Shown here: positions 37,884 to 49,661 of the stretch, piece after piece
How the letters are laid out: every line of letters starts with the position of its first letter
How positions within the stretch are numbered: the stretch's first letter is position 1
Assembly: GCF_002775205.1 (NCBI RefSeq)
Contig: NC_036446.1
Location: 15,810,565-15,874,564, forward strand
Direction of reading: 5' to 3'
Source of the DNA: Xiphophorus maculatus
Taxonomy: Eukaryota; Chordata; Actinopteri; Cyprinodontiformes; Poeciliidae
Length of the DNA stretch: 64,000 bases
Notes under the pieces: model-generated
Told to the model about the DNA's origin: nothing
What the model saw: the letters and a program-made list of their open reading frames with translations, nothing else
Databases searched by the model: none
Position numbers and translations under genes: made by a program

Positions 37884-40800
37884 CTAACTCTTGAGGGACA
37901 GCAGCAGCAGCATGCTGCACACAGGCAGCAGCACTGAGATGCTGGCGGAGCCGTGTTTGTGTGCATGGCCCTTCAGAGTCTCCTTGTTCGTCTGGTCCGA
38001 GGTGGCAGAGCTGTCGGGTGCAGGCAGAGTGCTCGGGGGGAGAGTGGTCCGGCTGGCGCACATGTCATAGAGGTTTCCGGAAAACTGGGCCTTCCTGGAC
38101 TCTTGTCTCAGAGACTCCCAGATAGCTGCTGCTTCTCCTGGACAGCCGGCCAGGGCGGTGCCGGCACAGACATGGAAAGTATTCCAGGACCTTCGAGAGG
38201 AGAGGATAGGGAGAGTAAATCTGAATTAAAAACGAAAGCGCTTGGATCTCGGTAGGAGAGTATGTCGTCACCACAGATGTGAACGGATTCCAGTAAAATG
38301 GACCAACATTTTACAAGTAAAATTCTTAAAGGGGCAGTGTTATGTGTTTTCCATGTCATAGCACAATCAAGTAACTATAGGTGTGTTAAGAAAATGCTGT
38401 ATTTATCAAATATGACTTTAAAAACTTTGGGCCTCTGTCGCTTTAAAAACTCCTGATCTTTCTGAAACTCCGCCTTGCTTCTAATATTTTGTAAGTAGAT
38501 GTTAATTTAAAAGCAACAGTTTTCTACTAATTTATCCTTAAATTGTAGCCAGGGGGCCACACATAATCACTCCATGGACCACAAAAGGCCCCTGAGCCCC
38601 ACTTTGAACACTCTTTGATCTAAACGCTTCTATTGTTGCTCTGGCTGCCTGGTTTGGTTTGTTGTCAAGCTGGAAGCTAAAATCTCTGCTTCTGTGCCAA
38701 GTGTTTTGCAGTTTTCAGAGTAATTATGACACGATCTGAAAAATGCACGTTTTTAAACAATGGCTCTTTTCTTGCCACGTTAAAAAACTTTTCAGTTGTT
38801 CCCCATCATCTTTTACAAACGTTGGTATCACAATTTTGAAGAGACATTTTTTTAATATTTCTTCAGACTTCCTGAAAGTCTTTTGAAGCTTTATTTCTAC
38901 TTATGCAGTGCATAAACTCAATTTTACAGTTAAACATAGCTGCTTTCTTAGGTAATGTTTTATTTTGTTTGTTTTTGTTTTGCTAAGCCTCTTAACTTGG
39001 ACTTATGAATCAACTGGGCATAAAAAGGGGATGAACAAGTGTCGTGTCTACACAGCAGACAGCTGAGCAAAGATCCAATTCTACATCGGATATTTATATT
39101 TAGGTTCTTTCTTACCAGCAGCCTGTCATAAAAACAATTTAGTTTTATAAACTTTATTACACATATAAGTGGCAGAAAAACAAAAATGAAACATCCAGAG
39201 ACAATAGATGTTAATTGAAAAATTCATATTAAAGAAAGTTTCAAAGAATATGACAAAGCTTAACCCAACTTCAGGCATAAAAAAGCACAAGATTTTCTAA
39301 TATGTATCTATATTAAACACAAAATTTACACAAGCGCACTTTAACAATACAAACTTGTACATATATATGTATGGGAGTACATTTTCTGTTTATTTTCAAT
39401 TGAAAATGTTATTTTTTGCTATTATCTTAATTAGGCTGAATGTGTTTCTATGCAAATCATTGAATTTTCCCACTGAAAAACAATTTTTCTGGTAATTTAT
39501 TCTCATTCACAACAACTCCAGTCGACACAAAAGGTGTAACTGAGTTAGTAATAAAGAAAAGTGACATCACACACACACACACCTGCAGATTGAGTCGATG
39601 TCCTGTGTGTTCTGGTCTTTTTGTGTTTCCGCCAAACTGTCCCCGAGTGAGATGAGACACTGAGCGAAGCTCTTGTAGATGGTTCCACACGCAGCGGGGA
39701 TGGCAGCGCCCAAACACACTGGAGCCAAACCTGGAGGAGGGAAAAAGCAGAGATATTTAATGATAAACATGAAGGAACATGGAAAATACAGCAAGAGATA
39801 TCATTTGTTGGTAACAAAAAAAAATCCATCTGATGCTTAGATGGATCAACCGAATACAGAGATGTTGCAGTCCATTCATCTGGACAGATTACACTCCATC
39901 AAAGCCAAACTGTTTACAAGCTGTCTGAGTACATTGATCAGCTCATAGATTACACATTTCCCTAAGTCAGCACTTTAACTCAACTATCTAAATACAGCAG
40001 TGGAATAAAATACTTTGGGTTTAAGATCTCTTCCTGGTTTTGCTGATTTCACAGCAGGATTTTGTGAGCTCTTCCAGGGTCAGGAGTGCAGCACTCAGCT
40101 TGGGGACGTTTCATCACTTCCTGCATCCAGAACATCATTTCTTTTTTTTATTTATTTATATCATTTTAATGCATTGATTGCTCTCTGGGCGCTAATATCA
40201 TCCGTGTGTCAAACTCTGGATCTCCCCTGCGATTCTGATCATTTCTGTCTTCATTACAGTCAGAGTTATGTATAAATGTTTAAAACAACATAAAAACAAC
40301 ATAACGGATGCCTGGATTTTAAACACGGACCTTTTTATTTATTATCTATTTATTTTTACCCCAAAATGTTTCACTCTCTTATAATTAATCATTATAAATT
40401 TAATAATTTTTCTACCTTTTCTAGTTTTTCAATAATCAGTCTCAACAGACATTTTCTATTGTAGGAAAAAAATTATATATTTGAACAAATTAGCCGGTTT
40501 GACTTTGATAACATGTCTATAAGGGTTTCATGTAGATTTTGTGTCGCCGGGATAGATTTGAAGTAGGACTGGACTCACTTCTGGAATGAGATTAAATATG
40601 ATTTATTTCAGCAAAACCAGTCGGGCACCATAATTATATCTTAAACAAGATGAACAACTATTCTAGAGCCCATATGGGTCACCCTGTTTAACGTACAGTT
40701 GTCTTGTATCAAACCAAAATAAACAATTAAAATAAAATGTACACCATGCTGTAATTGCTATTATTTTAAAAAGCAGGAACCGCTGCAAGCATGTTATAAC

Positions 40801-42730
40801 TGTAACAGTTATAACCATGTTTTTTCCTTTAGCTACTGATGTACGACTAAATCAAAAACAAAGAATAAATACCAGATAATTTTAGCAGTAATTCAATAGT
40901 TTTCAAGTAGATATGCTTACAACTGGACTGGATATCATTTCTTTTTAATATTTTGTCCCTTATGGTGTAAAAAAAAGAAACTAAAACAGACTGATCTCAG
41001 CTGGTTATATTTCCAACTGTAGCTTCAAATCATCATTACCTTAACCCAGCGGTTCCCAAAGAGTGAGGCGCGCCCCCTAGGGGTGGCGCAGTGTCATTGC
41101 AGGTGGGGAGCGGGAAAGCAGTATGGATGAATGAACAAAAAAAAACAGTTACACAAAAGTGTTTCACTGTAAAGATGGTTTGTAGTGTGTTTTGTTGCAA
41201 CCTGAAGTGTGAAATAAACTTCAATGGAGTTTGAAAACAAAATATGTGTATAGGTTTATGTGTGGTTGAGCGATGTGTGTGCCCAGTTGATTTTTTTTTT
41301 TTTTCTTTTTTGGGGATTATTTTATTGCAATCCATAGAGGGGCCCAGAAAATCTTTGGGAACCTCTTAATAAATAACAGGTAGCTCTAAAGCACTGTGCA
41401 GCAACAGGTGGGGGAGGGGCAGAACTGCAGGACTCCTTCATATAAAAATACAGCTTTCTTTCTTTGGCATTTCATTACAATAAAATGCAAGTATTTCAGC
41501 ATTATGCCAGAAAAATACCTTTACTTTTCTGCAGCAATCCTCCCAGCAATTATTAAGATTCAAACAAAACATTGGCCACAAAAAGTCCTTAAAACAGCTG
41601 AACCATTAAATCACTAAATCTGCTCGCTCTGCTTTTTATTCACTCTTCTTAAACTTTCAGCAGTATAGATAACAAAATACTTTATTACCAAAGACTCCTC
41701 TAATTATTGAAGTGCATAATTTTACCTGGAGGTTTAATCTGTTGCCTACATTTGGGCCCAGAACTTTAAAAAGAACTCAGATTGGCTTCACAATTACAAA
41801 TTTCTCTCAAACCACCTGTAACAAAAATAGCCTACAGCTGGAGTTGTAATGATGTCAGAAAATAAATCAAAATATTTTAGTTTGAGTCAGCTAGTAAACT
41901 TGAGGTGTGCAGTACTGCATGTTTTGATATCGATCAGATACCAAATAAATACAGAGCCAGCATCACCAATATCGATACTGATGTCAATACTTTTTATTTG
42001 AGTTTGATGTGTCATCTCTCTTAGGTGTTTTCTTATTATTATTTCATTCAAATTTGGCACAGAGTTTGAACAAAGTTACAGGTATCTACAAAATACTTTA
42101 AAACCATATTAAAACTGTATTGTGTACATTTATTCCTAAATAAATAAATAAAGTGCAAAAAAAATATTTCCATTAAGGTATGTTTGGAGGTAGATTTGAA
42201 CAACTACAATGCAAAAGTAAAATATCAAGAGGGAATCTAAAACTGAAGTATCGATCCTATTCTGGTACCTATTTGTTATCGGTACTATTTTGGATCGATC
42301 CAAACTAATATCGATCTACACATAAATAACTTTATTTAGTTGTAAGTTTACCTTTTTTTTCTCTGCTTCTTGGCTGTAAATTTGGCAAACATGAATTGAC
42401 GTTCAACTAGATTTACAGGCAGTTTTAGCTCTTCCTTTTATTTCTCCATGTGTAATTCTTCTCCATACCATTAAACTGTCAGCAAAATATTTATACAATT
42501 CTCAATTAAATGTAACTTACTGTGCAAACTTTTATCTTCAGATTATTTCAAGCTATCAAAAGGACTTTAACATGAACATCTCAGTAAGATAAAAGCATAA
42601 ATTAGAAAAAAATAAAACTTTTCAAGCAATAAGAAAGGTAAACGAAACCAGCTTAAAGCAGCGTAATATCCTTACTGAGGCAGAGAGCGATGGGCAGCAG
42701 CACGGCCGCAGCTCCTGGACGGGACTTCAT
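37884..42730 (-). CDS. nrn1l: neuritin 1-like, GPI-anchored secreted protein
   Basis: Three minus-strand coding exons (42730-42676, 39730-39583, 38190-37884) join to 169 aa; human NRN1L is about 165. Neuritin-family proteins are small GPI-linked proteins of the neuronal surface that promote neurite growth. Seen here: a hydrophobic signal peptide (AAAVLLPIALCLSLAPVCLG), then the cysteine-rich core CGTIYKSFAQCLISLGDSLA and DIDSICRSWNTFHVCAGTAL, then GCPGEAAAIWESLRQESRKA and LYDMCAS. A Ser/Thr-rich linker with TNKETL follows, and a hydrophobic C-terminus (ISVLLPVCSMLLLLSL) typical of a GPI signal. SWN.FH, AA(A/I)WESL and TN(Q/K)ETL point to the NRN1L rather than the NRN1 branch. Splice sites are A|GTAAGG, CTCCAG|GTTTGG, TGCAG|GTGTGT and CGAAG|GTCCTG. 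In human NRN1L also lies close to THAP11. Confidence 0.93.
38329..38420 (+). repeat. dispersed repeat fragment, family P copy 2 (nrn1l intron 2)
   Basis: TAAAGGGGCAGTGTTATGTG, then TTTTCCATGTCATAGCACAA and TCAAGTAACTATAG align with the copy at 25073. The intron otherwise shows no exon. Confidence 0.6.
41047..41366. mobile_element. hAT-like MITE with CAGCGGTTCCCAAAG ends
   Basis: Left end CAGCGGTTCCCAAAGAGTGA and right end CTTTGGGAACCTCT are inverted repeats of about 14 bp. The interior has GGCGCGCCCCCTAGGGGTGG near the left end and a poly-T run near the right. This terminus is common among fish non-autonomous hAT elements. It lies in nrn1l intron 1. Confidence 0.75.
41915..42315. repeat. probable MITE with TATCGAT-rich ends
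   Basis: TTTTGATATCGATCAGATAC, then CACCAATATCGATACTGATG on the left and AAGTATCGATCCTATTCTGG, TTATCGGTACTATTTTGGAT and CGATCC on the right are roughly inverted. These are typical ends of fish repeats built on GGTATCGATACC. Boundaries are approximate. Confidence 0.5.
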
Positions 42731-42958
42731 GGCTGAGTTCAGGGGCTGAGAACCACCTCTGACCCGGAGTGAAGCCCCCACTAGCTGGAGGTCCAAAAAC
42801 AGAGGAAAACGTTGGTGCTTTAAAATGTTCTGTGGTGGTCCATCCGTTGGGAAATTGGCAGATTGCAGAAAGAACGACAATGCTCAGAGGCACAACCGAG
42901 CTGGATTAACAGTGACAGAGACCAATGCATCATGCAGCGCAAAGAGGATGTCATGGCA

Positions 42959-43034
42959 GTCAGTGTGTGTGTGAGCGTGCGTGGGGGTGGGCGTGTGGGT
43001 GTGTGTGTGCGTGTGTGTGTGTGTGTGTGTGTAC
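42959..43034 (+). repeat. (GT)n microsatellite upstream of nrn1l
   Basis: Alternating GT with GC interruptions (GTGTGTGTGTGAGCGTGCGT ... GCGTGTGTGTGTGTGTGTGT), about 230-300 bp upstream of the nrn1l start codon. Confidence 0.9.
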
Positions 43035-43664
43035 AGCGGGACCAATGACGGCATCCCAACACGGCTCAGTGGATTAAAGCATTCTCATTTCCGGTATTTC
43101 AGTATCTGGAGCATTTATTTGAAACACAAATGAATTATGTGGGGTTTAATGGTGATTGTGTTCTCAGCCACACATGGCTGCTGACATCCCTGCATGCTGC
43201 TTTTATTCTGAAACAAGGAGCTATTTTTGACAGTGCTGGACTGAAACATTTCACACAAAAGTGTGAAACGGATTTGTGGTGTTCAGAGACTTTATTTGAG
43301 CAGATGGATGACGTCCCGGCGAGGATAAGTTCATCCAGCTCACCTGGGAATGTGACGCAGATGCAGGCTGGCCTTGGAGAATAGCATCCGCTCATGGGAC
43401 AGTCCCTCCGTACACCTATATGGGTCACCAAGGAGCAGTGGTAAACAGTCCCAACTAGAGACTAAACTGTTTCAAAACTAACTAAAACTGCTTTGAGATG
43501 TTTTCTGTAAATCATCTTCTTCTCTCTATGCCCTCCAGATGGCACAGATGTATTGTATTAAACATAAGTTCAAATTTCAGATTTCTATCGACCGATTCAG
43601 AATACGAAGCTTTAGAAGCTCATCACCAAGTTGACACAGAAAGAGATGCTTTAATAACTAGAAG

Positions 43665-43742
43665 CCAGGGCTGCAACTAAACAATTATTTTAGTAAATGA
43701 TTGTTTTATCAATTATTCTGACGATTAATCGGATAAAAAAAT
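43665..43742 (+). repeat. hAT-like repeat end
   Basis: CAGGGCTGCAACTAAACAAT, TATTTTAGTAAATGATTG and CGATTAATCGGATAAAA resemble the end of a common fish hAT-derived repeat (GGGCTGCAACTAACGATTAT...). Fragment only. Confidence 0.55.
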
Positions 43743-43774
43743 ATCACATTCTACAAGATTTGTCATTTAACCGC

Positions 43775-44268
43775 TAAAAGCTGCACCATTTCACATCTAT
43801 AAAAAAATTTTTTTAAATATTTGTTGAAACTGTCACTATATTGTGACAGTATGAAATAAGACAGATAATCTCTGGAAAAATTCTGTGTGTTTTCCCAGTA
43901 CTCCCATCGTTAACTAGAAACAACCAATCAGAGCCAGAAGGAGGGTCTTAGCGCTGTCAATCACCCCTCCGTTGCTGCTCTCTCCTTTGGTCTCTCAGCT
44001 ACCACAGCCTGTCATGAATGCTCAGTTGTTTCTCTGCCACATTTGGCACATTTAGCAGGGAGTACATGAGCATTATTGACAGAACCTTCTCCTGGCTCTG
44101 ACTGGTTGTTTTTGATCGAGAGCTCTGAGGCAATAGTAGCTCAGGGATGAAGTGAAGAAGAATGATCTTTTCACTGATTATATGTCTCTTATTGTAGTAC
44201 CACGACAATGTGACATTTTTAACAAATATAAAAACATATTTTATGTAAAAGTTACATACTGTGCCTTT
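43775..44268. mobile_element. foldback element, family F copy 2
   Basis: Inverted halves share AAATATTTGTTGAAACTGTC, ATGAAATAAGACAGA, CAACCAATCAGAGCCAGAAG and AGCGCTGTCAATC on the left. On the right are CTTCTCCTGGCTCTGACTGG, ATGTCTCTTATTGTAGTACC, TTTTAACAAATATAAAAACA and GTTACATACTGTGCCTTTAA. Sequence and layout match the element at 5033-5584, with a different spacer. Confidence 0.8.
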
Positions 44269-44669
44269 AATTAACTCCTAGTCTTAATTCAATTCATATT
44301 CAAAAATACTTTATTGATCCCAGAAGGAAATTAAATCAATACATCTCAGTAGCTGATTCTGTACGACAGTGTCCCTCCATACATGTTGGTCCGGGTTTCT
44401 CCAAAATCTTTCCCTGGAGAGCCACTGGGATGAGCTCAGATGTCGCCTCCGTCAGCTGGACCTCAGCGGTCGGTAACAACAGCTGTGAGCTGATTTACCA
44501 TCGGAGAGAAAACAGCTGCTTTATGACGCCAGTGGACACCAAATCGCTGTTCATCTCTGGGCCCAAGAGGCGGCACAGCGGACCGACGTGGGACCATCAG
44601 ATTGTAATAATTGCAATGCGGTCACATGACCTTCTAATAGATGCAGTATAGTTTCCATTAGTTTTTATC

Positions 44670-44945
44670 CTCCTCTAGTCTGGATGCTAAAAATAATGAA
44701 GAACTGAATTCCTTTAAATAAAGGCTAAAACCACATTTGTTTAGAGTTTACGTTCATTAATAATAACTGGATGGTTGATTCATTCTGTAATCTATTTTTA
44801 GACTTTCGTCACTTTCCTTTATTTTGCCACTGCAATGTGACGTTTCTTGCTTGCTCCTTGTTTTATTTTTTTCATTGTGGACAGCACTTTGAATTGTTGC
44901 TGAAATGTGGCACACAAATAAATATTCTTTGAGCTCTTTGCTCCA
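44670..44945 (+). repeat. LINE-like 3' end remnant
   Basis: GGCTAAAACCACATTTGTTT, a diverged interior and TGTGGACAGCACTTTGAATT followed by GCACACAAATAAATATT follow the pattern of fish non-LTR element 3' ends (CAGCACTTTG...AATAAA). A related reverse-oriented tail with ACTTTATTGATCCCAGAAGG lies at about 44300-44330. Confidence 0.45.
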
Positions 44946-45009
44946 CGTCTTACCTCCTTCGCTCTCTCCGCGTTTCCTGTCTGATTATTGAGAATAAAGG
45001 CCACACGTC

Positions 45010-47420
45010 CCACCAAAGCTTAAAATCGTCAATCATTTAACAAAACTGAGCTAAAGTATTTGTACAGGTTGCGATTGCAATTATCATTTTGATGAAAAAT
45101 GCTCATACATAAAGACATGTTGCTTCTGCCTAAGCAATGTAGTCATGGCAACATTCATAGACTAATGATTGGTGACTGATCGATTGAAAAGTAGAGGGTA
45201 GATAAATTGTCTGAGTGATTATCAGTCTAATGGCTGAGGGAAAAACCTGTTCGGGAAGTTACATTAATAATTGAATAAAGGAATTAAAGTTATATGTAGC
45301 AAGAAATATCTTTGTAAAAAAAAAAAAAACACACAATAGGATCAAAAAGCACCACAAAGTTTCACCAGACACTACGGGACACACAATCATCACCCGGTAG
45401 AGTCTTCATGAACAAATCCTTCAAACTCCTTTCTCTACGTCACATGGACTTCTGATCCTGATCTCAGTTTATAATCTGTCCAAAACTACGAATGTTAGGA
45501 GACGGAACTGTTTTTCAAATCTTGACACCTTTTAATTACCACAAATTGTGAGTAAATGTTGTAATAATTTCTAACATTTGCTGTTTTATATTCTCCTCAT
45601 GTGTCAAACCCTGTGTATTGTCACATTTGCATTCACTCTCACCACATCATCTCCCTGAATGACTGGATGAACCGGACAGGAAAAGCTGCCGTCGGTCCAA
45701 ACAGGAAGACATCAGTTGTAAACGACACAAAATAAATATAGAGTTGTGTAAGTTTGATCGACAGCGCTGGATTAAGGAATTATGCAACACTGTTGGGGGT
45801 AAAAAAAAATAAATCCAGATGAGATTAGGGATCTGGATCCTGGCTCCGTCTATCCATTCATCATCTCTGCTGCTTTCTCTGTTTCATGCACACTGGCACG
45901 ACAGGTTTCATGCGTTTAGGTTTGCATGGAGGAGCTGCACTAAGTATTTCAACATGCAAAGAAATAATTAGAGAGCTACTGTTAAACCTGAAATCAGAAA
46001 CAGTCATGAATTGAATTAAGGTATAATTATTGGAGCTGAAGGGAGACTAAGCTTTTATTCATCTCATCACCATCTAGAGGTAAAAAATCATGCTGCAACA
46101 GTTAGCTGTTTGCTAGTAATTTCTGATCTTTAATTATTATCACTTACAAAATTGGGACAATTCTTGAAGGAAAAAGTCCAGTAAATGTTATATTTTAGTA
46201 CTTTAGTGAGTGATAAGCCATAAATACAAAATCAATTGTGTGTTAAAATGATTTTTCAGTGCTGGAACATTAGATTTTCATACAATTTCTTTTTGGGAGC
46301 CATTAAATTCTCTTTCTTACGTCTGAATTGTTTCACTGTCAGGCAGCATTTTGGGTTAAACCTGCATTATTTTCAGACTTGGAGATAAAACGCTGTAAGT
46401 TTGCCTTAATTTAGTCAAACTAAAGCAAAACATTCCCAGAAGTGTCAGATTCTTTGGTTTTCTTGCACACATCACACATACTGGTTGATGTTTATTACAT
46501 TTATGATTTGGTAAATGTATGTGATGCAGGATGTTTTAAAGAAGCCAAACTCATCTACTCTTTGTATCATCGTTTCAGATAGAAGAACATTGACTTCCAG
46601 AATCAACAGCTAACATTTTAATCTGATTCTTCTTACTTGATATTTATGATTTTTATTTGAGAGAAATATTTTTTTAAGCCAGAAAATGTCATTTTTTTAA
46701 ATGACTGCTTAAATGTTGATAATCAAGTTTTGTGTTCAATAAGAATTATATCAATTATAGAGTAAAAACGTTTGAAACCTTTGTCAATATGACCAACAAA
46801 ACCCATAACTTATAGAAATTCCTGTTTTTTATATTTGTTTCACAGCTGCTTTTTGTACATTTTTAATCAACAAGTGACATTACAAACTGTGAAATGCTAC
46901 CTGTGCCTCTGGGCAAGATTTTGTTTGTCTTTGTTCCAAAATGGTTAATTTCTTTAGAAAACCATGAGGTTTGTGCCCCAAATGTAAGAATACATGTTAA
47001 ATATCAGAACTTTTAAATCCAGAGAGACTTATCACCATAGAAATAAAGTTAAAACTGTAATTAAGTTATTCCCTTTAGCATTTTGTCCACATCTACACTC
47101 ATTCACAAACTTCTGTATGGTAAAAATGCATACATTATTCTTCTGACTTAACATTTATATAATTGTTGCTGACGTGTAAAACATTTAACTAGTGCGCCAC
47201 TTGTGCTTTTTGACAAATTATTTGTTTATTTTCCAAACATCTGTTGAAATGGTCCTGTACCTGAGGGACTGAATAATTAAAATCAAATATCTTCTTTTCT
47301 AAACAGCTTTGGTGCTTAATTGGATCTACACTCAAATCTCTTGGAGTATTTAATGTGTACAAAACTGACCTTTTTATGTCTTTTCGAGTTTTTTAAAAAG
47401 GTAAGCAGAGCATTTTTCTA
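45010..47420. other. intergenic, no gene seen
   Basis: AT-rich DNA between nrn1l and thap11 without any supportable exon or RNA gene. Confidence 0.45.
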
Positions 47421-47479
47421 TTTACACCTGAAATGAATGTTTAAACACCATGGGAATACCCAGCCATCAGAAAGGAGAT

Positions 47480-47640
47480 GAGGGAGTGGTGGTGGCAGCA
47501 TCATGACTTCTAGGTGTTTTGCTGCAGGAGAAACTGGTGCACTTTCCAAAACAACTGCAATCATGAGAAAAGAACAATGTGTGGAAAATTTGAAGCAAAA
47601 ACAGAAGTTAGAGAATTGGTACATGGACCAATTCATCACT
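47480..47640 (+). pseudogene. Tc1-like transposase relic
   Basis: A plus-strand frame starting near 47493 reads GSIMTSRCFAAGETGALSKT, then TAIMRKEQCVENLKQKQKL. This matches the Tc1-family transposase block around GSIM.WGCFAA.GTG.L..I..IM.KE. The catalytic DD34D/E residues that should lie to either side cannot be read, and the flanks are degenerate. A fossil, not an active gene. A minus-strand frame covering it is a shadow. Confidence 0.75.
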
Positions 47641-47899
47641 TTAGGACTATGTTCAATCTCTAGCACAAATCTTTGTGACTGATCTTTTGCAATATATAGA
47701 TATATATTGTTCAGCTTTTTCACAAATCAACCCCCCCAAAAAATTCTGCTTCTAAATAGTTTACAGGAACCACTGCAAATTTTAATTTAAATTTTTCTAA
47801 AGCAAACGTCACGCTGTCATTGTCTGGATCTGAAGAACTGCAGAAGCTCGTTACAGCCTCAGGTAGTGACAACAACCGGACAAAATATCTTTCTTTTCA

Positions 47900-47995
47900 T
47901 CAGCTTATTGTGTTATCATTTTTGTACAGCACTTTGGTGCAGATTTAAACCTGTTTTTAAAGTGCTATATGAATAAATTTGACATTGACATTGAG
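47900..47995 (+). repeat. LINE-like 3' tail
   Basis: TTTTGTACAGCACTTTGGTG, TTTTAAAGTGCTATATGAAT, AAATTTGACATTGACATTGA: the GTACAGCACTTTGG...GTGCTATATAAATAAA...(TTGACA)n pattern seen at the 3' ends of fish non-LTR retrotransposons. Confidence 0.6.
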
Positions 47996-48305
47996 AAGTC
48001 TTTTATGTGAGTCAGCATAAAACGTTCACAATGACATTGACTTCAAACGGAGATCGGAGCACATCTGTCAGACTGAGTTCAAACTAAGAAATTTGTAAAA
48101 TGTATTGTGCATAAAGCCCTAAAGACAACACAATAAAAAAGCGCTCCGTCCAACATGATAAAATGAACTGGCATAACAAAATGAAAACAAAACTAGCTTG
48201 AGACAGATTACATGTAGAAGCTGCAAACCATATCTCCAGTAAATGTTTTCCTCCAAGAAAAGGCAAAAAAAAAAACAACCCACATTTAAACATGTTAAAA
48301 CGTCC

Positions 48306-48311
48306 TTTATT
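48306..48311 (-). terminator. thap11: candidate thap11 polyadenylation signal
   Basis: AATAAA on the minus strand about 540 bp past the thap11 stop codon. Assigned by position only. Confidence 0.4.
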
Positions 48312-48848
48312 AACATTTCCGATGTTGTGGGACGCTCGCTATTCTAAGGAGTTTCCTAAACCTATTCTTCCCTTGCACAAATATTTTCAAAAGCAACAAA
48401 GGTAAATTAACTTAAAGTATATTGAAAGGCATCTGTGATGAGGGCTGGGTTCATTTAAATGATGAAAATGCTTGTCAGTAGTGTTTTGTTCATCTTAGTG
48501 CCCTTCATGTTAAAGCACAAGCTGCTGATTGGGTCAGCCTCCTACTATAAGCTGAAAGGCCTGGACACAAAGTCAAAACAGTCAGTACAAAAACCCCTGT
48601 GCGACCAGAAAGTTCAGAGTTCAACTTCTGCTCCTTTCACTTAGAAATATGCTTGACTTGGGAATCTTGGGGGCGTAAAATGTGTCCAGTTCCTATGTGA
48701 TTAGCAGTAAGATGAATCAATCTGCTACCTAAACCAGGCAGTCTGTTTTAGTTTAATACAAAACTGGGCAGGATTACTCCTCACACTCCTCCTGATGAAT
48801 CTGGGTCCATGTAAAGGGTCGGTTCGGGTAACTTCAGTCGCCTCCTCA

Positions 48849-49661
48849 TCAGTTTTTCTTCCGGGCGTTCCCAGACATCGGGCTGCTGCTCAGCAGCCGG
48901 TCTCGCTCCCGCACCTCCTCCTGCAGCTTGGCCTCAGCCACCCGCAGCTGGCGGATGGTCGCCTTCATCTCCTTCATCTTCACCTCCATCAGCGCGATGA
49001 TGTCCCGCTGCTCGTTCAGCTTCCGCAGCAGCTCCGCAGACGTCGTGCCGGTGGTCAGGGAGTACGAGTGGTCCAGCGGGCTGCTGGTCACACTCAGGTA
49101 CTGGACAGACAGCTGCTGCTGGTTGGCCCCGGAGTCCGCGGTTAGGTCTTCAACTTTAAGCTCCACCAGACTCTGCGGGGTGCAGTTACAGGGTCCCTCT
49201 GCCTGCGCGGGAAGCCGCGCCGTGCCCAAGTACTCCCCGTTGTTGCCTATCTGAACCACGGTGATGCTGTCGTCGCCGACCTCTCCTCCGATGGTGCCCT
49301 CGACGACGCCCGCCGTGTTCCCCAGCACGCTGGTGGCGACGATCCCGGGGGCAGGGGCCGAGTTGGTCAACTTCCTCGCTCTGCCCCGCCGACTCCTGCG
49401 CTCATTGACGCCCCGCAGGGGGAAGAGAGACGGCACCCGGACGATGTAAGTCTTCCTTCCGCCGGCGAAGTGCACGCTGCAGACGCGGTGGCCGGTGGTG
49501 GGCTGGAAGGTGCTGAAGCAGCCGCTGACCCCGGCCCGGGAGATGTTCCGCAGCCACTGCTCCCTCAGAGCGGGGTCCTTGGGGAACGTATAAAAGCGCA
49601 GGTCCTTGTCCCGGTGCGAGTTGTTGTAGCAGCCGGGGACACAGCAGGTGAACCCGGGCAT
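48849..49661 (-). CDS. thap11: THAP domain-containing protein 11 (Ronin)
   Basis: Single coding exon, 270 aa. THAP11 is a nuclear DNA-binding factor that works with HCF-1 and ZNF143 at promoters of growth and metabolic genes. The N-terminal THAP C2CH zinc finger runs from residue 1 to about 81: C6, C11, W36, C61 and H64, with the closing box VPSLFPL (76-82). MPGFTCCVPGCYNNSHRDKD and LRFYTFPKD are diagnostic of THAP11. A basic stretch (RRSRRGRARK, 88-97) may be a nuclear signal. DHSY at 197-200 fits the HCF-1-binding motif (D/E)HxY. A leucine-rich coiled coil runs from about 209 to 257. The central region has only a short QQQ (181-183) instead of the long polyglutamine tract of the mammalian protein, which largely explains the shorter length (human 314). 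Start and stop are clear, and no introns interrupt the coding region. Confidence 0.96.
   Translation of the reverse strand: MPGFTCCVPGCYNNSHRDKDLRFYTFPKDPALREQWLRNISRAGVSGCFSTFQPTTGHRVCSVHFAGGRKTYIVRVPSLFPLRGVNERRSRRGRARKLTNSAPAPGIVATSVLGNTAGVVEGTIGGEVGDDSITVVQIGNNGEYLGTARLPAQAEGPCNCTPQSLVELKVEDLTADSGANQQQLSVQYLSVTSSPLDHSYSLTTGTTSAELLRKLNEQRDIIALMEVKMKEMKATIRQLRVAEAKLQEEVRERDRLLSSSPMSGNARKKN

Noticed and set aside
44430-44651. 73-aa frame starting MSSDVASVSWT
   Set aside because: No family recognised and flanked by repeat remnants on both sides; may be a retroelement piece but I cannot support it.
47418-47723. 101-aa minus-strand frame
   Set aside because: Antisense shadow of the Tc1 transposase fossil.
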